A DNA stretch of 64,000 nucleotides from Bradyrhizobium sp. 138 (GTDB taxonomy: Bacteria; Pseudomonadota; Alphaproteobacteria; Rhizobiales; Xanthobacteraceae), in the NCBI RefSeq assembly GCF_023074075.1, contig NZ_JADPKT010000070.1, positions 124,001 to 188,000 of the forward strand, given 5' to 3'. Shown piece by piece: positions 50,505-58,281 of the stretch; the first letter of the stretch is position 1; every line of letters starts with the position of its first letter. The position numbers and the translations under genes are program-made. The notes below the pieces were generated by a model, which had not been told where the DNA came from, made no database searches, and was given only the letters and a program-made list of their open reading frames with translations.

Positions 50505-51622
50505 CCACCGAGCCGCAGCTCCCGCGCGCCGCGCGCGTCTTCGTCGCCTTCGTCGCGCTGCTGCGCGCGAACGGCTTTGCCGTCGCACCGGAGCAAACCA
50601 CGACGTTTCTGGCCGCGATCGAGCTGCTCGGCCCCGATAGCATCGAGCACATCAGGCAAGCCGCCCTGGCGACGCTGGCCCCACCGCCCGAGCGCCGCGC
50701 GACCTTCGATCGGCTGTTCAATCTGCATTTCCGCGGCAACGAGGCCATCGAGCGCACCGAGGACGGCGAGGACGACGAGACCGTTCGGCTCCAGGAGGAA
50801 GGCCGCGGTGACGAGGAGCCGCTTCTCTCCGACGAGGCAAGCGAGTCCGGCCTGACCGCGACGCGTGCCGAGGCGCTGGTCGAGCGCCGCTTCGGAGCGA
50901 CCGCGAGCACGGACGCCTTGCGCCGCCTGGCGCGGGAGGCGCCACGACGCCTGCCGCGGCGGCGCGGCCATCGCCGCATGCGCGCCCGCCGCGGGCCGTT
51001 TGCCGATCTGCGCCGCACCTTGCGCGACAGCGTCCGCAGCGACGGCGAGATCCTGCGGCTCGGTCACATGAAGCGGCGCCAGCGCCCGCGCAAGATGCTG
51101 CTGCTGATCGACGTTTCCGGCTCGATGAAGGCCCGCACCGAGGAGAACATGAAGCTCGCGCATGCGCTGGTGCAGGCCGCGCCCAATGTCGAGGTCTTCA
51201 CCTTCGGCACCCGACTGACCCGCGTCACCCGTCCGTTGCGGCTGAAGCGCCGCGAGCAGGCCATGAACGCTGCTGCGCATCTGGTCAGCGACTGGGACGG
51301 CGGCACTCGGATCGGCGACGCGCTCCAGGCCTTCCTCGCCGTGCCCCGGTTCGGCGGCTATGCCCGCGGCGCTGCCGTGGTGATCGTTTCCGACGGGCTC
51401 GAACGCGGCGAGACCGACGCACTTGCGGACGCCGTCGCGAAATTGTCGCGGCGGGCCTGGCGCTTGAGTTGGCTGACGCCGCTGGCGACAAGCCCCGGCT
51501 TCCGGCCGCAGACCGAGGCGCTCATCGCCATCGAGCGCTTCGTCGATGACCTCGTCGATGGCGGTTCGAGCGCGTCGATCGTCGCGCATATTCTGGCGTT
51601 GGGACGAAGGAGAGCGGCGTGA
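50501..51622 (+). CDS. VWA-domain protein (CoxE-like)
   Basis: 373 aa. The N-terminal part (AARVFVAFVALLRANGFAVAPEQT) and the basic middle (REAPRRLPRRRGHRRMRARRG) are typical of CoxE; the C-terminal von Willebrand A domain has the metal-ion site MLLLIDVSGSMKARTEENM with DxSxS intact, WDGGTRIGDALQAF and VVIVSDGLERG. It acts with the CoxD-like ATPase to activate the molybdenum enzyme encoded upstream. It overlaps the next gene (GTG inside its stop) by four bases. Confidence 0.9.
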   Translation: MTTEPQLPRAARVFVAFVALLRANGFAVAPEQTTTFLAAIELLGPDSIEHIRQAALATLAPPPERRATFDRLFNLHFRGNEAIERTEDGEDDETVRLQEEGRGDEEPLLSDEASESGLTATRAEALVERRFGATASTDALRRLAREAPRRLPRRRGHRRMRARRGPFADLRRTLRDSVRSDGEILRLGHMKRRQRPRKMLLLIDVSGSMKARTEENMKLAHALVQAAPNVEVFTFGTRLTRVTRPLRLKRREQAMNAAAHLVSDWDGGTRIGDALQAFLAVPRFGGYARGAAVVIVSDGLERGETDALADAVAKLSRRAWRLSWLTPLATSPGFRPQTEALIAIERFVDDLVDGGSSASIVAHILALGRRRAA

Positions 51623-52503
51623 CCGGTATTGTCGACGGCCATCATCACATCTGGCGGCAGGCCGACCTGCCCTGGCTGATCGGCCCCATGCAGCCGCGCA
51701 TCTTCGGCCCCTATGAACCGATCCGGCGCGACTATCCGATTCAAGAATATCTCGACGACCTCAAGGGCACCGGCGTCACCCGGTCGGTCTATGTGCAGAC
51801 CAACTGGGCCAACGACCGTTTCGAGGACGAGGCCGCCTGGGTGCAGCAGACCGCCGATCAACACGGCTGGCCGCACGCGATCGTCGCCTATGCCGATTTT
51901 GCCGTGGAGGACGTGCGACCGCAGCTCGATCGCCTGAAGCGCTATTCTCTCGTGCGCGGCGTGCGCATGCAGCTGCACTGGCACGGAAACCCGCTCTACC
52001 GCTTTGCAGCCCGCGCGGATCTCTGCGCCGATCCGACCATACAGCGCAACGTCGCGCGTCTTGCCGACTATGGCTGGAGCTTCGACTTGCAGGTGTTCAC
52101 GCCGCAAATGCCGCAGGCCGCAGCGCTTGCCGAGGCTTGCCCCGAGGTGACCTTCATCCTGCAGCATGCCGGCATGCTGGAGGATCTGTCACCGGCCGGC
52201 CGCGCCGCCTGGCGCGGCGGGATGGCCCGGCTCGCGGCCTGCCCCAACGTGGTCTCAAAGCTGTCCGGGCTCGGCACCTTCATCCATCGCAACGATCCCG
52301 CGCACATCGCCGCCGTGCTCACCGACACCGTCGCGATCTTCGGCGCCGAGCGCTGCCTGTTCGGCTCCAATTTCCCGATCGAGAAATTGTGGACCAGCTA
52401 TCGCGAACTCGTGGACGCCTTTCGCACGGCGGCCGCGCCGTTCAGTGCTGAGCAGCAGGATGCCATCTTCAGGACGACTGCGATGCGCGTCTATCGGCTT
52501 TGA
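51619..52503 (+). CDS. Amidohydrolase-family metal-dependent hydrolase (TIM barrel)
   Basis: 294 aa. Amidohydrolase_2 group: VDGHHHIWRQADLPW at the N-terminus gives the HxH metal ligands, VRGVRMQLHWHGN and FILQHAGMLED carry further His residues, and CLFGSNFPIEKLWTSY supplies the late Asn/Asp region. Relatives include 2-pyrone-4,6-dicarboxylate lactonase and decarboxylases of aromatic acids. GTG at 51619 overlaps the CoxE stop. In this cluster it is likely to act on the hydroxylated or ring-opened product. The reaction cannot be fixed from sequence. Confidence 0.85.
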   Translation: MTGIVDGHHHIWRQADLPWLIGPMQPRIFGPYEPIRRDYPIQEYLDDLKGTGVTRSVYVQTNWANDRFEDEAAWVQQTADQHGWPHAIVAYADFAVEDVRPQLDRLKRYSLVRGVRMQLHWHGNPLYRFAARADLCADPTIQRNVARLADYGWSFDLQVFTPQMPQAAALAEACPEVTFILQHAGMLEDLSPAGRAAWRGGMARLAACPNVVSKLSGLGTFIHRNDPAHIAAVLTDTVAIFGAERCLFGSNFPIEKLWTSYRELVDAFRTAAAPFSAEQQDAIFRTTAMRVYRL

Positions 52504-52534
52504 CAGACAAGAAACAGATGAGGGAGGGCAATGA

Positions 52535-53383
52535 ATGGCGCTGGAGATCAAGATCCTGGACTATGGCGATATCGAGCTGGAATCGAGCTTCCTGGTGCTC
52601 GGCCGTGACTGTGGCCGCACCCGCCGCGTCCTCACCCTCGGCTTCCTGATCCTCGGCGGGAAATATCCGGTCGTGGTCGACACCGGCTATCGCTCCAACC
52701 AGATCATGGAAACGCTGGGCATGCGCGGGCTGCAGTACCACGAGAACATGATCGAGAACCAGCTCGCGCGCCACGGCGTGCGCATGGGCGACGTCCGCTT
52801 CGTCTGCCATACTCATCTGCACATCGATCATGCCGGCAAGGACGATCTGTTCCCGATGAATACGACCGTCGTGCTCAACCGCAAGGAGCTCGAATATTCG
52901 GTCTCCGGCCTGATGCATCCGCAATATCCGGCACCCGACATCAAGCATCTGATCGACCGCCTGCACACCAAGAGCGCGCTGCGCTTCCTCGACCTCGAGA
53001 TCACCGGTCCGATCGAGCTGATGCCCGGTGTCTATTGCGACGCCGCCAATGCGCATACGGAGGGCTCGATGAACATCATCATCGAGACGGCCGATGGCAT
53101 CGCCACCATCTGCGGCGACGTCATTTACGACTTCAACGACCAGATCGTGACGCCGTTCAACGAGATCCATGATTGGGAACCGCGCACGACGGGCAATCAC
53201 GGCACCAGCAAGCGGGCGGAGAAGGCCTCGATCAAGAAGCTGCTGAGCAATTCTCGCTATCTGTTGCCGGTGCACGACCGTCCCGCCAAGATCGAAGGCG
53301 GCAACGTCGTCGGGCGCCTGCACGATCAGGTCCCCGGCCCGATCGTGCAATCGCTGCCCGCACGCAACTGGTTTCCGGCGTAA
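52535..53383 (+). CDS. Metallo-beta-lactamase-fold lactonase (AHL lactonase-like)
   Basis: 282 aa. The zinc motif HTHLHIDHAGKDDLF near residue 92 (HxHxDH), later His in NAHTEGSMN and Asp in ICGDVIYDF are those of N-acyl homoserine lactonase-type MBL enzymes. GAGGGAGG precedes the ATG at 52535. Given the pathway setting, hydrolysis of a catabolic lactone or cyclic amide is more likely than quorum quenching, but the family name leaves both open. Confidence 0.85.
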   Translation: MALEIKILDYGDIELESSFLVLGRDCGRTRRVLTLGFLILGGKYPVVVDTGYRSNQIMETLGMRGLQYHENMIENQLARHGVRMGDVRFVCHTHLHIDHAGKDDLFPMNTTVVLNRKELEYSVSGLMHPQYPAPDIKHLIDRLHTKSALRFLDLEITGPIELMPGVYCDAANAHTEGSMNIIIETADGIATICGDVIYDFNDQIVTPFNEIHDWEPRTTGNHGTSKRAEKASIKKLLSNSRYLLPVHDRPAKIEGGNVVGRLHDQVPGPIVQSLPARNWFPA

Positions 53384-53403
53384 CGTGCCTTGAGGATCGA
53401 CCG

Positions 53404-54978
53404 ATGACCCACGTCACCTTGCGAAGCGAATTCGAGACCCTGATCGACCCCTATGCCCCGGTCGCGCAGGTCGGCACCGGCTTCGACTTCACGGAGGGAC
53501 CGATCTGGCATCCGGTCGATCACTATCTGCTGTTCTCGGACATGCCTGCTGACGTGCGCCGACGCTGGGATGCGCGGCGCGGTGTGGTTGAGGTCAAACG
53601 CCCCTCTAACAAGTGCAACGGCATGACCTATGATGCCGAGCTCAATCTCATCATCTGCGAGCACGCGACTTCGTCCCTGATCCGCGAGCGGCCGGACGGG
53701 CGGCGCGAGGTGCTGGCTTCGCATTTTGGGGGACAGGAGCTGAACAGCCCGAACGACGTCTGCGTGCACGCCTCCGGCGCGATCTATTTCTCGGACCCCT
53801 GGTACGGCCGCATGCCGGTCTATGGCGTCGAGCGGCCGCGCCAGCTCGGTTTTCAGGGCGTCTATCGCGTCGTGCCCGGCGGCGAGCCGCGGCTCGTCGT
53901 CGAGCGCAACCTGTTCGATCAGCCGAACGGGCTCTGCTTCTCACCGGACGAGAAGCTGCTCTATGTCAACGATACCGTGCAGGCGCTGGTCCGCGTCTTC
54001 GACGTCGATGGCGACGGTTCGCTGGCGAATGCGCGGGTATTTGCGAGTGGCATCAAGTCCGAGCTCGAGCCCGGCCTGCCCGACGGCATGAAGTGCGATC
54101 AACACGGCAATGTCTGGGTCACCGCGCCCGGCGGCGTCTGGGTCTATTCGCCGCGCGGCGAGCTGCTCGGCAAAGTTCGCGTGCCCGAGCTCGTCGCCAA
54201 CCTCGCCTGGGGCGGGGCCGATTTCCGTACGCTATACCTGACCTCGACCCATTCGGTGTACGCGATCCCGACCAAGGTCGGCCCGCGGCACGAGCCCTAT
54301 ATGAGCGGCCGGCGAAGCGGCGGCGGCGCGACCGCAAGCGCCGCGCCGGCGGCGCCCATCCTCGCTGATGGCGAGATGCAGCTCGATCCGCAGCGCTGCG
54401 CCATGATCATCCAGGACCTGCAGAACGACGTCATCATGGACGGCGGCGCCTTCGCAGATTCAGGCGCGCCCGGCCACGCCAAGCAACAGCATGTCGTCGA
54501 GAACGTCCGCCGCCTGGCGGAGGCGGCTCGCGCGCGGGGCGTCGCCATCATCCATGTCTGGTTCGTCGTCGAGCCCGGCGCGCCCGGCGTCACGCTGAAT
54601 GCGCCGTTGTTCGAAGGTCTGGTCGACAGCAAGGCGATGGTGCGCGGCAGCTGGGGCGCGGCGCCCGTGTCCGGCCTCGAGCCACGGCCGGGCGATTTCG
54701 TCGTCGAGAAGATGCGGATGAGCGCCTGGGAAGGCACACGGCTCGAGACGATCCTGAAGGCGACCGGGCGCGACATGATCATCAACACCGGCGCCTGGAC
54801 CAACATGTCGGTCGAGCACACCGCCCGCACCGGCGCAGACAAGGGCTATTTCATGATCGTCCCCGAAGATTGCTGCTCGACCATGAATGCCGACTGGCAC
54901 AACGCGTCGATCAATTTTGCCATGCAGAACGTCGCGATCGTCACCCGGGCGGATGCCGTCATTAGGGCGTTGGGATGA
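53404..54978 (+). CDS. SMP-30/gluconolactonase - isochorismatase-like fusion, hydrolase Cys replaced by Ser
   Basis: 524 aa. Residues about 1-310 are a six-bladed SMP-30/gluconolactonase propeller with metal-site residues in FDFTEGPIWHP (Glu), LNSPNDVCVH (Asn) and PGLPDGMKCD (Asp). Residues about 330-524 are an isochorismatase/cysteine-hydrolase fold: Asp338 in IIQDLQNDV and Lys436 in VVEKMRMSAWEGT are kept, but where members have Cys (TNxCVE) this protein reads TNMSVEHTA, Ser469. The propeller may open a lactone, while the second domain is inactive, uses Ser, or has become a binding domain. ATG at 53404 is preferred; the frame upstream is a shadow of the lactonase gene. Confidence 0.88.
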   Translation: MTHVTLRSEFETLIDPYAPVAQVGTGFDFTEGPIWHPVDHYLLFSDMPADVRRRWDARRGVVEVKRPSNKCNGMTYDAELNLIICEHATSSLIRERPDGRREVLASHFGGQELNSPNDVCVHASGAIYFSDPWYGRMPVYGVERPRQLGFQGVYRVVPGGEPRLVVERNLFDQPNGLCFSPDEKLLYVNDTVQALVRVFDVDGDGSLANARVFASGIKSELEPGLPDGMKCDQHGNVWVTAPGGVWVYSPRGELLGKVRVPELVANLAWGGADFRTLYLTSTHSVYAIPTKVGPRHEPYMSGRRSGGGATASAAPAAPILADGEMQLDPQRCAMIIQDLQNDVIMDGGAFADSGAPGHAKQQHVVENVRRLAEAARARGVAIIHVWFVVEPGAPGVTLNAPLFEGLVDSKAMVRGSWGAAPVSGLEPRPGDFVVEKMRMSAWEGTRLETILKATGRDMIINTGAWTNMSVEHTARTGADKGYFMIVPEDCCSTMNADWHNASINFAMQNVAIVTRADAVIRALG

Positions 54979-54984
54979 ACGCTG

Positions 54985-55608
54985 GTGAAGCTCCTGCACC
55001 TGTCCTGCTCGCCCCGCGCCGACTCCTTCTCGAGTGCCGGCGCGCGTGTCTTTCTTGACGGCTTTCACCAGGTCCGGCCGGACTGGGATCTCGACGTCAT
55101 GGACCTCTGGCGGGAGCGGATGCCTGAATTCGCGGGCCCTATCGTCGAGGCCAAATATGCGCGGATGAATGGGCAAGCGTTCGATGACGCGCAGCGCAAC
55201 AGCTTTGCCGAGGCCGAGCGAATGGCGCTGCGCCTGTCGCTGGCCGATCGCGTGCTGATCTCGACGCCGATGTGGAACTTCAGCATTCCCTACAAGCTCA
55301 AGCAATGGTTCGACATCATCGTCCAGCCCGGACTGACTTTTCGGTTCGACCCATCGCAGGGCTATCTCCCGCTGCTCAAGGACCGGCCGACACTGGTGAT
55401 TCTCGCCAGCGGCAGCGACTTTGCCACCGGCATGAACCGCAGCCGCATCGACATGGCAACGCCGTATCTGCGGGACATCCTGCGCTTCATTGGTATCCAC
55501 GACGTGCGTTTCGTGCCGATCGGGCCAACCACCGGGCCGCAGCAGCTGATCGAGGCTGCGCGGGAAACGGCCCATCGACGCCTGGCTGCCATGGCCAGGA
55601 ATTTCTGA
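54985..55608 (+). CDS. NAD(P)H-dependent FMN reductase / azoreductase-like flavoprotein
   Basis: 207 aa flavodoxin-like fold of the AzoR/NQO group: LLHLSCSPRADSFSSAGARVFLDGF for FMN phosphate binding, VLISTPMWNFSIPYKLKQWFD and LVILASGSDFATGM. It starts with GTG at 54985, six bases after the previous stop. In this setting it may reduce a quinone-like or N-containing intermediate, or supply reduced flavin. Last gene of the co-directional cluster. Confidence 0.87.
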   Translation: MKLLHLSCSPRADSFSSAGARVFLDGFHQVRPDWDLDVMDLWRERMPEFAGPIVEAKYARMNGQAFDDAQRNSFAEAERMALRLSLADRVLISTPMWNFSIPYKLKQWFDIIVQPGLTFRFDPSQGYLPLLKDRPTLVILASGSDFATGMNRSRIDMATPYLRDILRFIGIHDVRFVPIGPTTGPQQLIEAARETAHRRLAAMARNF

Positions 55609-55652
55609 GCTCCGGGCGTAGCTTCAGAGATCGATCTCACGCCACGCCAGTC

Positions 55653-56438
55653 TCACGAATATTTGGCACTGACGCTGCCGAACGGTCCGAAATCGCCAAC
55701 GAAAGTCTCACCGGCCTTCGGCCGCAACATGCCCGTCAGCGTGCCCGTGCTGACCATCTGTCCTGCCTTCATGCCGATGCCCGTGCGCGAGAGTTCGTTG
55801 GCAAGCCAAGTCAGCGACACGACCGGATGATCCAGCAAATCGGAAGCCCTGCCCTTGCGGCGCAGAGTGCCGTTGCAAATGAGGCTGACCTCCTGCGCGG
55901 CAATGTCGCGCTCTTGCCAGTCCGCAATGGCTGGACCATGGACGATCGTCCCGGATCCGGCACCGTCGGCGAGAATCGCCGGCAATGGCGGGAATGCCGC
56001 ATCATGTACAAAGCGGCACTCTGCCAGTTCGATTCCAGGATGCAGCGACGCCACAGCCGCCGTCACCTCCTGCACCGTGTAAGGCTCGGCGCGCGGGGGC
56101 AAATCGGTCGCGAGAACCGCTTGATACTCCACTTCCGGAATCGGACTGCATTGTCTGGCGTGCTCGACGCTTCTCGGCGACTCCCTGATGAACGGCGCGT
56201 AGACCCGGCCGTAGATCGGCGAGTCCGTACGCAGCTCCCGCTGCAGTCCCTCCTTCATCGCTGCGATCTTCCACCCGGCGACGGTCCAGCCGAGTTCCTC
56301 CTCGACCATGCGCGCGATGCGGTAGGCGGTCGCCTTGTCGGGCGGCACGAGACGCTGGTCAAGACCGCTCTGCTGGCGTCCTTCGCGGCGTAGGCCGGCG
56401 AGCAGACGGGCGAGTTCACGCTGAGCCAACTGATCCAT
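55653..56438 (-). CDS. 2-oxopent-4-enoate hydratase / FAH-family hydratase-decarboxylase-like enzyme
   Basis: 261 aa, related to MhpD/HpaH: GWKIAAMKEGLQRELRTDSPIYGRV with substrate-binding residues, PEVEYQAVLATDLPP carrying the E-x-E metal ligand pattern, HPGIELAECRF, and near the C-terminus GMKAGQMVSTGTLTGMLRPKAGE. These enzymes hydrate or decarboxylate 2-oxo-dienoates made by ring cleavage. GGTGGAG lies about ten bases before the ATG at 56438; an upstream start is less likely. It converges on the FMN reductase gene and is preceded by a 32-codon frame. It is divergent from LysR. Confidence 0.85.
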   Translation of the reverse strand: MDQLAQRELARLLAGLRREGRQQSGLDQRLVPPDKATAYRIARMVEEELGWTVAGWKIAAMKEGLQRELRTDSPIYGRVYAPFIRESPRSVEHARQCSPIPEVEYQAVLATDLPPRAEPYTVQEVTAAVASLHPGIELAECRFVHDAAFPPLPAILADGAGSGTIVHGPAIADWQERDIAAQEVSLICNGTLRRKGRASDLLDHPVVSLTWLANELSRTGIGMKAGQMVSTGTLTGMLRPKAGETFVGDFGPFGSVSAKYS

Positions 56439-56443
56439 CCAGA

Positions 56444-56542
56444 TTACTCCACCAGCAGCGCGGCCGCGCGGGACAATGGCCTCTCCCGGTACTCGACCCA
56501 CTGCTCGGCTTCGCGGCTAACCAAACCGGCATGAGCGGTCAT
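56444..56542 (-). CDS. Possible 32-aa small gene or leader upstream of the hydratase
   Basis: ATG at 56542 follows a good ribosome binding site (GGAGAGGAAGCTC) and opens 32 codons, MTAHAGLVSREAEQ through ALLVE, ending with TAA five bases before the hydratase ATG. The end of the frame supplies the hydratase ribosome binding site, so translation could be coupled. It resembles no family I know; it may be a leader peptide, a small protein or the stub of a decayed gene. Confidence 0.35.
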   Translation of the reverse strand: MTAHAGLVSREAEQWVEYRERPLSRAAALLVE

Positions 56543-56641
56543 GAGCTTCCTCTCCAGATTGTCGCTCTTGGGCCGGGTAGTCCCGGCCAGGCTCCGGGTA
56601 TGACTTGACAGCGCTCCGCGCAAACGACTTCTTGGCCGGGG

Positions 56642-56662
56642 GCCTTGAGCGAGACTCAAGGC
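56642..56662. promoter_or_regulatory. Perfect dyad between hydratase and LysR genes, candidate LysR operator
   Basis: GCCTTGAG (56642-56649), five-base spacer, CTCAAGGC (56655-56662). It lies 28 bases before the LysR ATG and about 100 bases from the divergent gene start, where LysR autoregulatory sites usually sit; the TTGAG-N5-CTCAA core contains T and A at dyad positions as in the LysR motif. Confidence 0.5.
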
Positions 56663-56690
56663 TCGGCCATCCCGCGGGGAGCGCACGATC

Positions 56691-57620
56691 ATGGCTGCAC
56701 GACGACTTCCTCCGCTCCATGCCGTTCGGGCCTTCGAAGCGGCGGCGCGACATCTGTCGATCACGCGCGCCGCCGACGAGCTGAACGTCACGGTTGGAGC
56801 CGTCAGCAGGCACGTCCGCGCCCTCGAGGTGCGGATGGGCACGGCACTGTTCCTGCGGGGATCGCGGGGCCTGGTGCTGACCTCCGCCGGCAAAGCCTTC
56901 GCCGACTCCACGCGCGAAGCACTGGACCGCATTGCGGATGCGGCCGAAGGCCTGCACCTGCGGCGATTCAGGCGGCTGTCGGTCGGCGTCTACGGATTTT
57001 TCCTGTCACGTTTTCTGCTGCCGAGATGGCCCGGCCTCACGGCAGCGCATCCCGAACTGGAGATCGATCTTCACACCAGCGCCAACCCCGTCGACCTTCT
57101 TGCCAGCCGCTACGATGCCGTCATCGCCGTCTCGGACGGAGAATCCAGAGCCGGCCTCGTCACCCGGCCGCTGTTGCCGATCGCCACCGTGCCGGTCTGC
57201 TCGCCCGCCCTGCTGAAAGACGGCGCGCTGGACTTCACGTCCGTGCCACTCTTGCACAACAGGCCGCGACCGGACGACTGGCGGCGCTGGCTCGACCACG
57301 CGCAGCTCACCAAGGTGCCGGTTCGCGGCGGCAGCAGCTTTGAAAGCCTCGGTCTCGCCATCGAAGCTGCGGCCGCCGGGCTTGGCGCTGCCATCGCAAT
57401 CGAGAGCCTGCTCGATACTGATCTAGCAAGACTCGATCTCGTCAGAGCGCATCCTCTCGTTCGGCCGACGCGGCGTCACTTCGTGCTCGAATATGAGCAA
57501 CGCATGGCGGGCGATCCGGCCGTCGCCGCGTTTGCCGCGTGGCTGTGTCAGGCCTGCAAACAGCAGGGCGGCAGCAAGCCGGCAGTCAGGGCATCCGCGC
57601 GAAAGCGTGCGGCTGACTGA
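56691..57620 (+). CDS. LysR-family regulator (GcvA-like)
   Basis: 309 aa. N-terminal helix-turn-helix: LPPLHAVRAFEAAARHLSITRAADELNVTVGAVSRHVRALEV, a wording typical of GcvA-type LysR proteins, then a substrate-binding domain with VDLLASRYDAVIAV, LHNRPRPDDWRRWLDHA and SFESLGLAIEAAAAGLGAAIA. It is divergent from the hydratase gene with a perfect dyad between, so it probably controls that gene and itself, and perhaps the cluster. The C-terminal tail is basic. Confidence 0.9.
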   Translation: MAARRLPPLHAVRAFEAAARHLSITRAADELNVTVGAVSRHVRALEVRMGTALFLRGSRGLVLTSAGKAFADSTREALDRIADAAEGLHLRRFRRLSVGVYGFFLSRFLLPRWPGLTAAHPELEIDLHTSANPVDLLASRYDAVIAVSDGESRAGLVTRPLLPIATVPVCSPALLKDGALDFTSVPLLHNRPRPDDWRRWLDHAQLTKVPVRGGSSFESLGLAIEAAAAGLGAAIAIESLLDTDLARLDLVRAHPLVRPTRRHFVLEYEQRMAGDPAVAAFAAWLCQACKQQGGSKPAVRASARKRAAD

Positions 57621-57651
57621 ACCTTGCTTTTCCGGCGCAGGACGGGGCGGC

Positions 57652-58266
57652 TTAGCCGGACTTGCTCAGAGCTTTCAGGATAAAGACAATCTGGGCGCGC
57701 ATGCTTGCTTCGGCATCTTCGCCGTGGACAGCGCAGTGCTCGATCAGAATGGGATGGAAGAAGGGCACGAACGCGGATCTGGCCGCTCGGGCGGCTTCCG
57801 CGACGTCTTCGACCTCGAACTCGCCGGCGTCAGCGCCCTCGCGGATGATCGCCTCCAGGATCATCAGCATCCGCTCGATATGCGCCTGAATGATCGGCCA
57901 GTTCTCCTGCATGGCGAGGACGACCAGATCATGCATGGGCCTTTGCTTGACCAGCATCGTCTTGGTGTGGTGGTGAACGCTGGTCAGCAGTTGATCGAGT
58001 TTCTCCGTCGCCGGCGCGCCCGAGCGCGCGATCGCAAAGGCGCTGTCGGTAACCTCGTCGATGAGACGGCCACAGATGGACTCGTTGATTGCATTCCTGG
58101 AAGGAAAGAAGCGGTAGATATTCGCCGGGCTCATGCCGAGTTCAGCGGCGATGTCGGCCACCGACGTCCTGTGGTGACCGACACGGCGAAAGCGTTCTTC
58201 CGCCACGCCCAGGATCCGGGCGCGGGCCTCGTCGGACTCTCTTCCTGTTCGGGCCGGACGATCCAT
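57652..58266 (-). CDS. TetR-family regulator, third gene of the RND operon
   Basis: 204 aa. N-terminal helix-turn-helix (RARILGVAEERFRRVGHHRTSVADIAAELGMSPANIYRFFPSR), then a helical ligand-binding domain with the C-terminal region FEVEDVAEAARAARSAFVPFFHP of the TetR_C group tied to RND operons. It begins 15 bases after the RND pump stop on the same strand, so it is the last gene of that operon. A separate TetR gene sits at the operon's other end. Confidence 0.88.
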   Translation of the reverse strand: MDRPARTGRESDEARARILGVAEERFRRVGHHRTSVADIAAELGMSPANIYRFFPSRNAINESICGRLIDEVTDSAFAIARSGAPATEKLDQLLTSVHHHTKTMLVKQRPMHDLVVLAMQENWPIIQAHIERMLMILEAIIREGADAGEFEVEDVAEAARAARSAFVPFFHPILIEHCAVHGEDAEASMRAQIVFILKALSKSG

Positions 58267-58281
58267 CGGAGCAACAGAGCC

